From NCBI RefSeq assembly GCF_018100905.1, contig NZ_JAGJEG010000006.1, forward strand, positions 140,151 to 204,150: 64,000 nt of DNA. Direction: 5' to 3'. Under the pieces are notes generated by a model that worked only from the letters and a program-made list of their open reading frames with translations, did no database searches and was not told where the DNA came from. The stretch's first letter is position 1. Every line of letters begins with the position of its first letter. Shown here in pieces: positions 10,322 to 20,400 of the stretch. The position numbers and the translations under genes were made by a program. Source of the DNA: Pseudoalteromonas sp. MMG010. GTDB lineage: Bacteria; Pseudomonadota; Gammaproteobacteria; Enterobacterales; Alteromonadaceae.

Positions 10322-13300
10322 ATGTTGCAAGCATTTTTTATCACGGATCAAGACCCGAGTTTAATTTTAAATGGGACATACAACCCTTGGTTAGTTTTTC
10401 TATCTTTTGCTATTGCAATTTTTGCAGCATTTTTCACATCATATCTTATCGATTTAGCTAAAAAAACATCCTTTTCGAATTATAAACTTATGTCGAAAAT
10501 AACCGCTGCGTCGGTTTTTTCTACGGGTATATGGAGTATGCACTTTATAGGCATGATTGCCTTTTCGCTGTGCACGCAAATAACCTATGACCCAACAACC
10601 ACATTTTTATCTTTCATCCCTGCTTTTCTTGCTTGCCAATATGCTATGTTTTTGTTGGTCGATAGTGATAAGTCAATGAAAACCCTAATACAAAGCTCTA
10701 TATTACTAGGCGCGGGTATTGGTACTATGCATTACAGTGGTATGGCTGCAATGGAACTGGCACCGCTTTTACGTTATGACCCAATCATATTTATATTATC
10801 AATTTTTGTTGCGATCGGACTGTCTTTCATTGGATTGTATACGCGGGTACATTTAGAAGTGAAGTTCCCGCAATTAAATTTTTCACTTAGCCGCTTCATC
10901 AGTGCGAGTATTTTAGGTTTTGCAGTGACTGGTATGCATTATATGGGGATGGCTGCATCGCGTTTTGTTGCTACTTCTCCAATCATTAAAGACACTTCAA
11001 ATGCATCAGATTTAAATTTCATAGCAATTGCTGTTGCAACTGCGACAATCGTATTAACCAGCTTAGTGGCTGTATTTAATGGTATTGTGCGTTACAAGCT
11101 TTTATTATCGGAAAAAACAGCAGAACAATCTCGCTTAAATGCGATTTTAGGTACTGCTATTGACGGTATTATAACCATTGATCACAAAGGGGTTATTTTA
11201 AGTATTAATGAAGCCGTAACGAAAATATTTGGCTGGCAAAGCGATGAGATACTAGGAAAAAATGTCAAAATGCTAATGGATAGTAGCATAGCAAAAGATC
11301 ATGATAGTTACCTAAAGCATGCTGCTAATATTGATTTTGGAAAAGTTATCGGGATTAATCGAGATGTGCATGCAAAGCACAAAAATGGTCAATTATTTCC
11401 TATTCGCCTCGGTGTTGGTGAGGTTAAATTACAAGATCAGACTCCGTTATTTGTAGGTTTTATTACCGATTTAACTGAGCAGAGAGCATTACAACAAAGT
11501 TTAATCGAAAAAGAGCAAAGCTACCGTTCTTTAATGAATAACATGCCCGGTGTTGCATTTAGGTGCGAACATAATACAGCAAGAAGCACACTCTTCATAA
11601 GTCCAAACATAGTTGAGCTAACAGGTTATACACCTGATGAATTTACGAACAATAATATAGAATTTATAAATTTAATATTAAAAGCAGATCAGCTCCCGTT
11701 ATTCGACGTAATTAACCAAGCATTAAAAGACAAGCGACAATATTCAGTTGAGTACCGTATACGCCATCGCAATGGCAGTATTTTATGGTTACTTGAACAA
11801 GGAAGCTTTGATTATAACGAACAAGGCGAAACGAACTGGATAGACGGTGTTTTAATCGATATTACCGATAGAAAGGAATACGAAGAGAAATTAGAAAGCG
11901 CCAAACTCGCTGCAGAAGAAGCCGCCATTGCTAAACAGTCTTTTATGGCAAATATGAGCCATGAAATACGTACCCCGATGAACGCCATAATTGGTTTTAG
12001 TGATCTCTTAATGGATACGCCGTTAAACCAAGAACAACAAAGGCATTTAATTACCGTTAATGATGCTGCTCGCTCACTGCTTCGATTATTGAATGAAATC
12101 CTTGATTCGGCAAAATTAGAACGTGGTAAGCTGACTATCGAACCGCTTCACTTTACTTTAAAGCCGGTTATCGACAGTATTATTTCTACATTTTGGCTTG
12201 AAGCTAAAAAGAAAAATTTAAATTTAACCCTCAAAATTGATGACTCTGTACACACTGCTTATTATGGCGATCCTGATAGATTACGCCAAGTACTTACAAA
12301 TCTAATTGGTAATGCCATTAAGTTTACCGAAAAAGGTGCGGTGAGTGTTGAGGTGCGCACTACACAAAATGAGCATTTATTTTTTGAAGTGAATGATACC
12401 GGTATAGGTATCGCTAAAGATCGAATTAAAGCGATATTCCAGCCTTTTGAACAAGCTGATGGGACGACAACTCGTCGCTTTGGTGGAACAGGCTTAGGGA
12501 CTACTATTAGTAAGCAATTAGTAGAGTTAATGGGCGGGACGATTAATTTAGTAAGTGAAGTAGGTAAAGGAAGTTGTTTTTACTTTTCTCTGCCACTGGA
12601 GCCTGGTGACGAGAACAAAATCGATCATTTTGATGGCCTTCATACAGAACTTCCCCCTCTTAGAATATTGGTGGTTGACGATATTGCTCAAAATACAGAG
12701 TTGTTATCCTTATTATTATCGCGTGATGAGCATAGTATTACGACAGCTTCTAATGGACACGAAGCAATTGCTATCTTTAAAGAGCAAGACTTTGATGTGA
12801 TTTTAATGGATATCCATATGCCAGAGTGTGACGGTATAGAAGCGACTTACTTGATACGTGAAATAGAGCAAGCTAGACAGTTAAAAAACACTCCTATTAT
12901 TGCGTTAACAGCCAGTGTATTACAGCAAGATAAATTAACGGCTAAAAAAGCCGGAATGAATGGTTTTGCTAACAAACCTGTCGATATTAACCAATTAAAT
13001 CAAGAAATTGCTATGGTTATGGGCTATGGTTTAAATAAAGAAGTAATGATAGAGAACAACGACCCACAATCGTTACATATAGATTTTATTAAAGGAACTC
13101 AATTGTGGGGCACTAAGTGTAAGCAGATCACTCAAATAAGCCGCTACCTTAAAGATAACAAAGAAAATTTTGATAATTTAATTGCACAAAACAATGTCGA
13201 CATGAGTGATTTTAAAACGCTCACTCACACATTAAGAGGCGTAGCTGGTAATTTAGGGCTTACCACGTTGATGAAGCTACTCACCGATCTTGAACACAGT

Positions 13301-13672
13301 AATACGGACACGGATATACACCCAATTTTATTACTGTTAAAAGAAGAACTAGATACGGTTGTTAAGTTAATGAGTGCTAACCTTTGTCCAAAGCCAAGTG
13401 CCAGTAACCTCAGTCAATCAAATGATAACGACCCGACTTCGACAATATCAATTGATGAACTAAATGTTCACATTGATCAACTCTTAAATGATTCACAAAG
13501 TGCTGAGCTAAATGATGATTTATTAGAAAATTTGAAACGCTCTGCGCCAGCTAAATTTTTAGCAATAATTAATAACATTGCTGATGCCTTTGATGAATTT
13601 GATTTTGATTCGGCTCATACTTTGTTACTTGACCTCAAGAAAGATGTTAGTCAAGAAAAAGGGGAGCATTAA
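10322..13672 (+). CDS. MHYT-PAS-PAS hybrid sensor histidine kinase with REC and HPt
   Basis: A 1116-residue multidomain kinase. Residues 1-255 are a polytopic membrane sensor with three MHYT-like motifs (SMHFIGM, TMHYSGM, GMHYMGM), proposed in the family to bind copper and sense O2, CO or NO. Two PAS domains follow (about 270-385 and 399-515). HisKA has the phosphoacceptor His547 in MSHEIRTPMN. The ATPase has the N-box NLIGNAIKF and DTGIGI (about 692). A receiver has Asp830 in LMDIHMPE. A C-terminal HPt has His969 in LTHTLRGVAGNLG. It is therefore a complete internal phosphorelay. The stop overlaps the start of the HD-GYP regulator by one base (TAATG), so that protein is its likely output. 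Confidence 0.93.
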   Translation: MLQAFFITDQDPSLILNGTYNPWLVFLSFAIAIFAAFFTSYLIDLAKKTSFSNYKLMSKITAASVFSTGIWSMHFIGMIAFSLCTQITYDPTTTFLSFIPAFLACQYAMFLLVDSDKSMKTLIQSSILLGAGIGTMHYSGMAAMELAPLLRYDPIIFILSIFVAIGLSFIGLYTRVHLEVKFPQLNFSLSRFISASILGFAVTGMHYMGMAASRFVATSPIIKDTSNASDLNFIAIAVATATIVLTSLVAVFNGIVRYKLLLSEKTAEQSRLNAILGTAIDGIITIDHKGVILSINEAVTKIFGWQSDEILGKNVKMLMDSSIAKDHDSYLKHAANIDFGKVIGINRDVHAKHKNGQLFPIRLGVGEVKLQDQTPLFVGFITDLTEQRALQQSLIEKEQSYRSLMNNMPGVAFRCEHNTARSTLFISPNIVELTGYTPDEFTNNNIEFINLILKADQLPLFDVINQALKDKRQYSVEYRIRHRNGSILWLLEQGSFDYNEQGETNWIDGVLIDITDRKEYEEKLESAKLAAEEAAIAKQSFMANMSHEIRTPMNAIIGFSDLLMDTPLNQEQQRHLITVNDAARSLLRLLNEILDSAKLERGKLTIEPLHFTLKPVIDSIISTFWLEAKKKNLNLTLKIDDSVHTAYYGDPDRLRQVLTNLIGNAIKFTEKGAVSVEVRTTQNEHLFFEVNDTGIGIAKDRIKAIFQPFEQADGTTTRRFGGTGLGTTISKQLVELMGGTINLVSEVGKGSCFYFSLPLEPGDENKIDHFDGLHTELPPLRILVVDDIAQNTELLSLLLSRDEHSITTASNGHEAIAIFKEQDFDVILMDIHMPECDGIEATYLIREIEQARQLKNTPIIALTASVLQQDKLTAKKAGMNGFANKPVDINQLNQEIAMVMGYGLNKEVMIENNDPQSLHIDFIKGTQLWGTKCKQITQISRYLKDNKENFDNLIAQNNVDMSDFKTLTHTLRGVAGNLGLTTLMKLLTDLEHSNTDTDIHPILLLLKEELDTVVKLMSANLCPKPSASNLSQSNDNDPTSTISIDELNVHIDQLLNDSQSAELNDDLLENLKRSAPAKFLAIINNIADAFDEFDFDSAHTLLLDLKKDVSQEKGEH

Positions 13673-14667
13673 TGGATTCTTTAAAAAACCGTCCACGTAT
13701 TCTTATTGTAGATGATGAGCCTGCTAATTTAAAAGTAATGCGAGAAGTACTCGGTAGCAGCTACCGAATGTCATTTGCAAAATCAGGTGATGCTGCTTTA
13801 ACCTTATTAGAAAAAGAACAACCAAAGTTAATATTACTCGATATTATGATGCCAGACATGAATGGCTATGAAGTTTGTCAATTGGTTAAAGCAAACCCAA
13901 AAACCTCTCATATCCCTATTATTTTTGTTACCGCAATGAGCGACGAAAGTGATGAATTTAAAGGATTTGAACTAGGCGCTGTAGATTATATTACTAAACC
14001 AATTAGCCCCGCAATTGTTCGAGCTAGAGTTAAAAATCACTTATCACTTGTGCAAGCAGAGCAATTAAAGCAAGCTCATATAGATTTAGTGCAACGTTTA
14101 GGACGTGCTGCGGAGTATAAAGACACCGATACGGGTGAGCATATCATTCGCATGAGCCAATATAGTAAAGTATTAGCAATAGCCTATGGCATGAGTGAGG
14201 AAAAAGCTGAACTTATTAAACAAGCGGCTCCTATGCACGATGTTGGTAAAATCGGTATCCCTGATTCTATTTTATTAAAACCCGGTAGATTAACCGCAGA
14301 AGAATTTGATCACATGAAACAACATGCGGTCATCGGTGCAAAAATACTTGCTAATTCTCCGTCTCCCCTTTTACAGCTGGCGCACTTATTAGCGATTGAA
14401 CATCATGAAAAATGGGATGGCACAGGCTATCCTAATGGACTAAAGCAAGAGCAGATATCTATTGAAGGGCGTATTGTAGCGGTTGCTGATGTTTTTGATG
14501 CACTCACCTCTAAGCGTCCTTATAAAGAAGCATGGGACATCGATAAAACACTTAGCCATTTAAAAGAGCAATCGGGTATTCACTTTGACCCACATCTTGT
14601 CGATTTATTCATAGATAATATAGATAAAATAATCGCGATAAAAAATGCGAATCAAGAAATTTTCTAA
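13672..14667 (+). CDS. Response regulator c-di-GMP phosphodiesterase (REC + HD-GYP, RpfG-like)
   Basis: A 331-residue protein. The receiver (about 8-125) has Asp57 in LLDIMMPD and lysine in ITKPIS. The HD-GYP domain (about 140-325) has HD at 189-190 in PMHDVGKIGIPDSILLKPG and an intact GYP at 252-254 in HHEKWDGTGYPNGL. Proteins of this type hydrolyse c-di-GMP to pGpG or GMP, and the conserved residues suggest activity. Translational coupling to the upstream hybrid kinase (shared base at 13672) makes this a dedicated sensor/output pair analogous to RpfC/RpfG. The MHYT sensor replaces the RpfC membrane domain, and no rpfF-type synthase is nearby. Confidence 0.94.
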   Translation: MDSLKNRPRILIVDDEPANLKVMREVLGSSYRMSFAKSGDAALTLLEKEQPKLILLDIMMPDMNGYEVCQLVKANPKTSHIPIIFVTAMSDESDEFKGFELGAVDYITKPISPAIVRARVKNHLSLVQAEQLKQAHIDLVQRLGRAAEYKDTDTGEHIIRMSQYSKVLAIAYGMSEEKAELIKQAAPMHDVGKIGIPDSILLKPGRLTAEEFDHMKQHAVIGAKILANSPSPLLQLAHLLAIEHHEKWDGTGYPNGLKQEQISIEGRIVAVADVFDALTSKRPYKEAWDIDKTLSHLKEQSGIHFDPHLVDLFIDNIDKIIAIKNANQEIF

Positions 14668-14673
14668 CTTAGA

Positions 14674-15330
14674 TTAAGCGCCAATTTCTTGTTTTAATTG
14701 CGTTAGAAAGTCATGCATGTAATTTGTTCTTTTAACAGCCTCTTGTTTTGCTGAGTCCGTATTCATACTTTGAGCAATATGCATGAGTTTGATAAAAAAG
14801 TGATCAAGCGTATATTGGTTATCGTTTGCTTCACGATTTAAACAAAATGGGTCTTGCGGGTGATATAATAAACGATTTATTGAGCCCCCTACTTTCATGC
14901 ATCGACTAATACCTATTGCGCCTAATGCATCCATTCTATCGGCATCTTGAACGATACACGCTTCAATACTGGTAGGCGTTATATTAGCGCTAAAACTATG
15001 TGCTGCGATAGCATGATGGATTTGTTCAAACCATTGCGGGTCATAATTAATACTGGCTAAAAACGCAATACCTTTCTCGGCCGCCATAGTCGATGCTTTG
15101 GCTCTATCAGGATGATTTTTCGCCACTGCAACACAATCATGTAACCAAGCAGCTGGTAGCACTACGTTCATGTTTGCATGCTCAGCAGTACATAATTGTT
15201 TGGCCACTTTTACAACGCGTTCTATATGTGTAATATCATGGGCAACATCAGCATGCGCAACAGAAGTAATATACTCCCTGCATTGATTATCTAATATGCT
15301 CAACTCATTACTTAATGGTACTTTTGTCAA
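14674..15330 (-). CDS. HD-domain phosphohydrolase (YedJ-like)
   Basis: A 218-residue soluble protein with an HD metal site. HADVAHDITHIERV (about residues 21-34) supplies the first histidines, AAWLHDCVAV (about 65-74) is the HD pair, and the HxxxAHSF and QDADRMDALGAIGI segments complete the pattern. This matches the YedJ/YpgQ family of small hydrolases. Some relatives cleave (deoxy)nucleoside triphosphates, but the substrate here cannot be read from sequence. It is convergent with the HD-GYP gene, with 6 nt between the stops. Confidence 0.87.
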   Translation of the reverse strand: MTKVPLSNELSILDNQCREYITSVAHADVAHDITHIERVVKVAKQLCTAEHANMNVVLPAAWLHDCVAVAKNHPDRAKASTMAAEKGIAFLASINYDPQWFEQIHHAIAAHSFSANITPTSIEACIVQDADRMDALGAIGISRCMKVGGSINRLLYHPQDPFCLNREANDNQYTLDHFFIKLMHIAQSMNTDSAKQEAVKRTNYMHDFLTQLKQEIGA

Positions 15331-15469
15331 TTGCGCTCTCTTTGTACAGGTAAAGTTTATTTAGCTTTTGTACTTTAACTTGCTTTGCCTATAACGGCAA
15401 AACATTCGTTGTAACTTATCTCATTGCACACTAAAATAGCCGCCTAATTTACTACTTCTAGGAATTTCT

Positions 15470-16660
15470 ATGTCATCTGCCATTTACCTGCAAGCTGGGC
15501 GTGATAAATCTTTAAAACGCAAGCATCCATGGCTTTTTTCTAAAGCAATAAAAAAAATAAAAGGTAAACCAGGCCTAGGTGACACGGTAACGATTCATGA
15601 TAATGAAGGACGCTATTTAGCGACAGCCGCTTATAGCCCTCATTCACAGATCAGAGCAAGAGTATGGAGCTTTGATGAAAAAGAAGTTATTGACCAAGCA
15701 TTTTTTGAGCGCCGTTTAAAACGTGCTTTTGATGCCCGAAGCTATGTAATTAATGAAGGTGGTTTAACCGGTTTTAGATTATGTGCTGCAGAGTCAGATT
15801 ACCTTCCAGGTATCACAATCGATAAATTTGATAACGTATTAGTCTGTCAATTATTAAGTGCCGGTGCAGAGCGCCACAAAGGTGATATAGTCGCTGCACT
15901 AATGAATATTTTCCCCGGTTGCAGTGTCTATGAACGCTCAGATGTTGATGTGCGTAATAAAGAAGGGCTCGAACCAATAAAAGGGCCTTTATGGGGTGAT
16001 AGCCCTATTGAGCCAGTATTAATTGAAGAAAATGGCTTAAAACTCGAAGTGGACATTATTGATGGCCATAAAACAGGGTTTTATTTAGATCAACGAGATA
16101 GCCGTGCTGCCCTTGAGCGTTTTTCTAAAGATAAAACCGTACTTAATTGTTTTAGTTATACCGGTACTTTTTCTTTATATGCATTACGCGGTGGTTGTAA
16201 GCATGTTACAAATGTAGATGTATCGCAGCCAGCATTAGATACTGCTAAACGTAATGTAGCGCACAATAACTTAGATTTAAATAAAGTAGATTTTGTTAAA
16301 CAAGATGTATTTAAACTATTACGTCAATACCGTGATGAAGGTGTGCTATTTGATACGATTGTCATGGATCCACCTAAGTTTGCTGATAACAAAGCACAAC
16401 TAACCGGTGCATGTCGCGGCTATAAAGACATTAATATGATTGCGATGCAAATTCTAAAACCCGGTGGCACATTACTCACTTTCTCGTGTTCGGGTTTAAT
16501 GGAACAAAACTTATTTCAAAAAGTCGTTGCTGATGCTGCACTCGATGCAGGTAAAGACTTACTTATTATGGAGCGGTTAAATCAGGCAGCCGATCACCCT
16601 ATAGCAGGTAGTTACCCAGAAGGGTTTTATTTAAAAGGCTTAATATGTAAGGTCTTTTAA
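15470..16660 (+). CDS. rlmI: 23S rRNA m5C1962 methyltransferase RlmI
   Basis: A 396-residue methyltransferase of the size of E. coli RlmI. An N-terminal PUA domain (about 1-75, [15 protein letters not shown]) binds RNA. The EEHB-like middle domain follows, then a Rossmann methyltransferase with [15 protein letters not shown] (about 224-238) as the SAM motif, VMDPPKFA, and TFSCSGLM with the cysteine of the m5C chemistry. It modifies cytosine 1962 of 23S rRNA. It is a single gene with a possible promoter in the 140-nt spacer. Confidence 0.94.
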   Translation: MSSAIYLQAGRDKSLKRKHPWLFSKAIKKIKGKPGLGDTVTIHDNEGRYLATAAYSPHSQIRARVWSFDEKEVIDQAFFERRLKRAFDARSYVINEGGLTGFRLCAAESDYLPGITIDKFDNVLVCQLLSAGAERHKGDIVAALMNIFPGCSVYERSDVDVRNKEGLEPIKGPLWGDSPIEPVLIEENGLKLEVDIIDGHKTGFYLDQRDSRAALERFSKDKTVLNCFSYTGTFSLYALRGGCKHVTNVDVSQPALDTAKRNVAHNNLDLNKVDFVKQDVFKLLRQYRDEGVLFDTIVMDPPKFADNKAQLTGACRGYKDINMIAMQILKPGGTLLTFSCSGLMEQNLFQKVVADAALDAGKDLLIMERLNQAADHPIAGSYPEGFYLKGLICKVF

Positions 16661-16669
16661 CTGCTTTTA

Positions 16670-16699
16670 CATAGCTTTTAACATCAGTTAAAAGCTATG
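16670..16699. repeat. Perfect 13-bp inverted repeat between rlmI and the PilZ gene
   Basis: CATAGCTTTTAAC pairs perfectly with GTTAAAAGCTATG around ATCA. It lies after rlmI and includes the stop codon of the convergent PilZ gene. It is likely a bidirectional transcript end, although no long U-run follows on either strand. Confidence 0.6.
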
Positions 16700-16980
16700 A
16701 TCTCCAGCCCAGCGCCTATCGTCCCTTCATCGTCTTTATTTGCACGTATAACTCTTGCCGTGGCATTTAATGGCGCAATACTAGAATGGGTCGGTTTCAT
16801 AATAATTTGCACTATGGTATCAAGCTCAAGTAATTCATCTAGGTGAATTGCAATCCCTGTCGCACTAATATCAACACATAGTACTTGGTATGTTAAACCT
16901 GATTGCGGCTCTAAAGTTGTTAATGTTGCGGGCGTATTCATCTGCATTCGTCTAAAGTTTCTTTTATCTTCAGTAAACAT
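16684..16980 (-). CDS. PilZ-domain protein (putative c-di-GMP receptor)
   Basis: A 98-residue protein consisting of one PilZ domain. RNFRRMQM (about residues 7-14) supplies the N-terminal arginine motif, and CVDISATGIAIHL (about 35-47) is the D-x-S-x-x-G strand that contacts c-di-GMP. Both halves of the binding signature are present, so ligand binding is plausible. It lies downstream of a stand-alone receiver with a spacing of 17 nt, so the two are probably co-expressed. The protein is too short for any output domain and may act by binding a partner. Confidence 0.88.
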   Translation of the reverse strand: MFTEDKRNFRRMQMNTPATLTTLEPQSGLTYQVLCVDISATGIAIHLDELLELDTIVQIIMKPTHSSIAPLNATARVIRANKDDEGTIGAGLEIIAFN

Positions 16981-16997
16981 AGAACACCTTTGTTATA

Positions 16998-17384
16998 TTA
17001 ATGCCTAACTATAGAGTTTATTTTCTCTAGTAGTAGGCTCATAGAAAATGGTTTTACAACATAAGCATCGCAACCAGCATCAAAACCGGCCTGCTGCTCT
17101 GATTCTGATTCAAGTCCTGAAACCATCACAATGGGTATATCCTTCGTCTCAGGTGTATGTTTTAGCATCCGACAAGTATCATAACCATCTAAGCCCGGCA
17201 TACACACATCAAGCAGTATAATATCAGGAGGATTGGCTACCGCACTGGCTAAACACCCTTGTCCCGAATCTGCGTAACTTAAAATAAATGTTGATGATAA
17301 CCCTAAGCTAAGCATTTCAAAATTGAAATACTCATCATCAACAACTAAAAGTCGTTGTAATTTAGATTTTACTGATGAGGACAT
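16998..17384 (-). CDS. Stand-alone response regulator receiver
   Basis: A single receiver domain of about 128 residues. Phosphoacceptor Asp59 lies in LLDVCMPGLDGYD, the DD acidic pair in VVDDEYF, and the lysine in VKPFS. I chose the ATG at 17384 over an upstream in-frame TTG at 17417, because AAAGGA lies 11 nt before the ATG and inside the longer reading frame. There is no output domain, as in CheY-like or phosphorelay intermediates. The PilZ gene follows directly, suggesting a two-gene unit linking phosphorylation to c-di-GMP response. The cognate kinase is not obvious; the hybrid kinase at 10322 is the nearest candidate. Confidence 0.88.
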   Translation of the reverse strand: MSSSVKSKLQRLLVVDDEYFNFEMLSLGLSSTFILSYADSGQGCLASAVANPPDIILLDVCMPGLDGYDTCRMLKHTPETKDIPIVMVSGLESESEQQAGFDAGCDAYVVKPFSMSLLLEKINSIVRH

Positions 17385-17459
17385 TATAATGTCATTCCTT
17401 TCCCAATTTAAAAACAATCCCAGATACTAAAGTACTAATATTTATAAGAAATGCAAGTT

Positions 17460-20400
17460 TTATTCAATTTCTTTCATTGCATTCAATATACGTTTAGCCG
17501 ATATTGGATACGGGGTTCCCAGTGTTTGTGCAAACAAGGAAACGCGTAGCTCTTGTTGCATCCAAAAAATATCCACTATTTCTGGAGGCATTGGCATTCC
17601 CGACGGAATTTTATTCACTAATTTATTATATTCATCAGACACCTTGTTAAGCTCTAATACACATAGCCTATCTCGATTTGGATCTACGGGTAATTTTTCT
17701 AGCCGTTTTTGTATCGCTTTTAAATATCGAATTAAGTCCGCTAATTTTTTTGCCCCATGCGCAGTAACAAATTGTTTAAAAATGAGTGACTCAAGTTGCG
17801 ATTTTATATCACCATGAGCGGTAATCATCGTTAAATCAACACGCCCTTTCATTTTTTTGTGAAGGGTATGAGCAATACTTAATACTTGTTCAACTTGTGT
17901 GGCAATTGATACAACTGTATCACCAAGCTGCGCACGGATGTGCTCTTTTGCACTGTCAAACGCTTGCTCATTACGGATATCAGCAAACCCTAACAACAAC
18001 TCATCAACGCCGGCACTAATACAATCGTCAATCAAATCAGCAACCTTACCAAAAGGGTTAAAATACAATCCCAGTTTTGCTTTATTAGGTAAGTTTTGCT
18101 GCAAATATTTAATAGGCGAAGGGATATTAAGTAAGATTAATCGCTGTAAACCTTTTTTATGTGCCGCTTGTGCTTTGCTTTCGTTATCAAATAGTTCGAT
18201 TGCTGTACTTGATTTTTTATCCACCAGCGCGGGGTATGCTTTGATTTCATATTGCCCTTGCTTTTTTGCATAGGAGCTCGGCAGCTTACCAAAATCCCAT
18301 TGTAATAGTTGCTCTTTTTCGATCCCGCGATCAGCCACTTTAGAAAGTGTATCGGTTACTTTATTTTGTAACTGCGCTTGTAACTTAACTAAGTCTAAGC
18401 CTCTTGCGACTAACTTATCATTTTCATCGCGTACTTCAAATTGTAGTCTTAAATGTGGCGCTAACACACTCATATCCCAACTACTTGGCTCAACACGTAC
18501 CCCTGTCATTCTTAACAGTTTAGTAGTAAGTGCCTCAATTAACTTGCCTTGCAATGGCGTTACAGCCCCAAGTACCGCATCGGCATAGTTTGGAGCAGGG
18601 ACAAAATTACGTCGAATTGATTTAGGCAGTGACTTTATTAACCCTGTAATTAACTCATGCCTAAAGGCAGGAATATGCCAATCAAAACCCTCGCTTTGCA
18701 CTTGGTTTAACAATGCTAAAGGGATTTGTACTGCAATGCCATCTACAGCTTGCCCTGGATCAAAATGATACGCTAAAGGGAGTATTAAATTACCTTGCTG
18801 CCACGTATCTGGGTAATCGTGTTCTGTAATATTATCAGCACCGTGTTGCATTAATTGCTCACGGTTCATATGTAAAATATGTTTGTTTTTTTGCTTTTGA
18901 ACTTTATACCATTTTATAAATGCTGCACGGTTATTAATTTCTTTAGGGATGTTATTGTCATAAAATTCATATAACGTTTGTTCATCGACTAAAATATCTC
19001 GTCTACGAGATTTATTTTCGAGCACCTGAATCTGTTCAATTAGCTCGCTATTAAATGTCAAAAAGTATTCATTTAAGCCAAGCTCTTGTTCTACTAACGC
19101 ACTACGAATAAACAGCTCTCTACTAACCTTAGGGTCAATATTGCTATACACACAACGACGTTTATTGACAACTAACATGCCATATAGCGTTTGTTGCTCA
19201 AAAGCAATAACTGCACCGGGCTTTTTCTCCCAATGCGGTTCTGAATAACTGCGCTTAACTAAATGCTGTGCGAGTGGTTCTACCCATCCAATATCTATTT
19301 TTGCGTTGATCCGTGCATAAAGTTTACTGGTTTCGACTAATTCAGCCGACATAATCCACTTCGGGCTTTTCTTAAATAAACCAGAGCCAGGAAAGATATG
19401 AAATTGACTATTACGAGCGCCTTTATAAACTTGCTTATCATCTTTAAATCCGATGTGGCTTAACATACCGCTTAGCAATGCTTGATGTATCTGCTCAGAT
19501 TCAGCAACCTGAGAACTTGCCTTTATTCCCATTTCATTACAAACAGTGCTAATTTGATACACAATATCTTGCCATTCGCGCACGCGCATATAAGCTAAGA
19601 AATCTTTTTGGCAGAGCTTTCTAAATTGGCTATTTGATAACTCACTTTGTTGCTCTTCGAGGTAATTCCACAAATTTAAAAATGCAATAAAATCAGAATC
19701 AGGATCATCAAAGCGACCATGTTTTTCATTTGCAGCATTTCTTTTTTCTTGCGGGCGTTCGCGAGGGTCTTGAATTGATAAGGCCGCAACAATAATAATA
19801 ACTTCACGAAGTGCATTAAACGTGTGTGCAGTGAGGACCATTTTAGCTAAACGCGGGTCAACCGGGAGACGACTTAACTCTCGCCCAGAAGCTGTTAAGC
19901 GGGTTGCTTGATTGCGTTTAGCGCTCTTAACTGCTTGCAACTCTTCAAGTAAGGTTAAACCGTCATTTATATTACGGCTATCTGGTGCTTGTACAAATGG
20001 AAATTGACTCATATCACCAAGGCCTAACGCCAGCATTTGCAAAATGACTGATGCTAAGTTAGTGCGCAAAATTTCGGGATCTGTAAACTCTGGGCGTGAT
20101 AAAAAGTCATCTTCTGAATAAAGCCGTATACAAATACCAGCTTCTACACGTCCACAGCGACCCATTCGCTGATTAGCACTGGCTTGCGAAATCGCTTCAA
20201 TAGGTAAGCGTTGAACTTTAGTACGGTAGCTGTAGCGACTAATACGCGCCGTTCCAGGGTCAATAACATAGCGAATACCCGGAACCGTTAAAGATGTTTC
20301 AGCAACATTGGTTGATAAAATAATGTGGCGACGCGAATGAGGCGCAAATATACGATTTTGCTCAGCATTTGAAAGTCGAGAATAAAGCGGCAGCACCTCT

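Noticed and set aside
17899..18273. 124-residue plus-strand frame
   Set aside because: Antisense to hrpA, with no ribosome site and no recognisable content.
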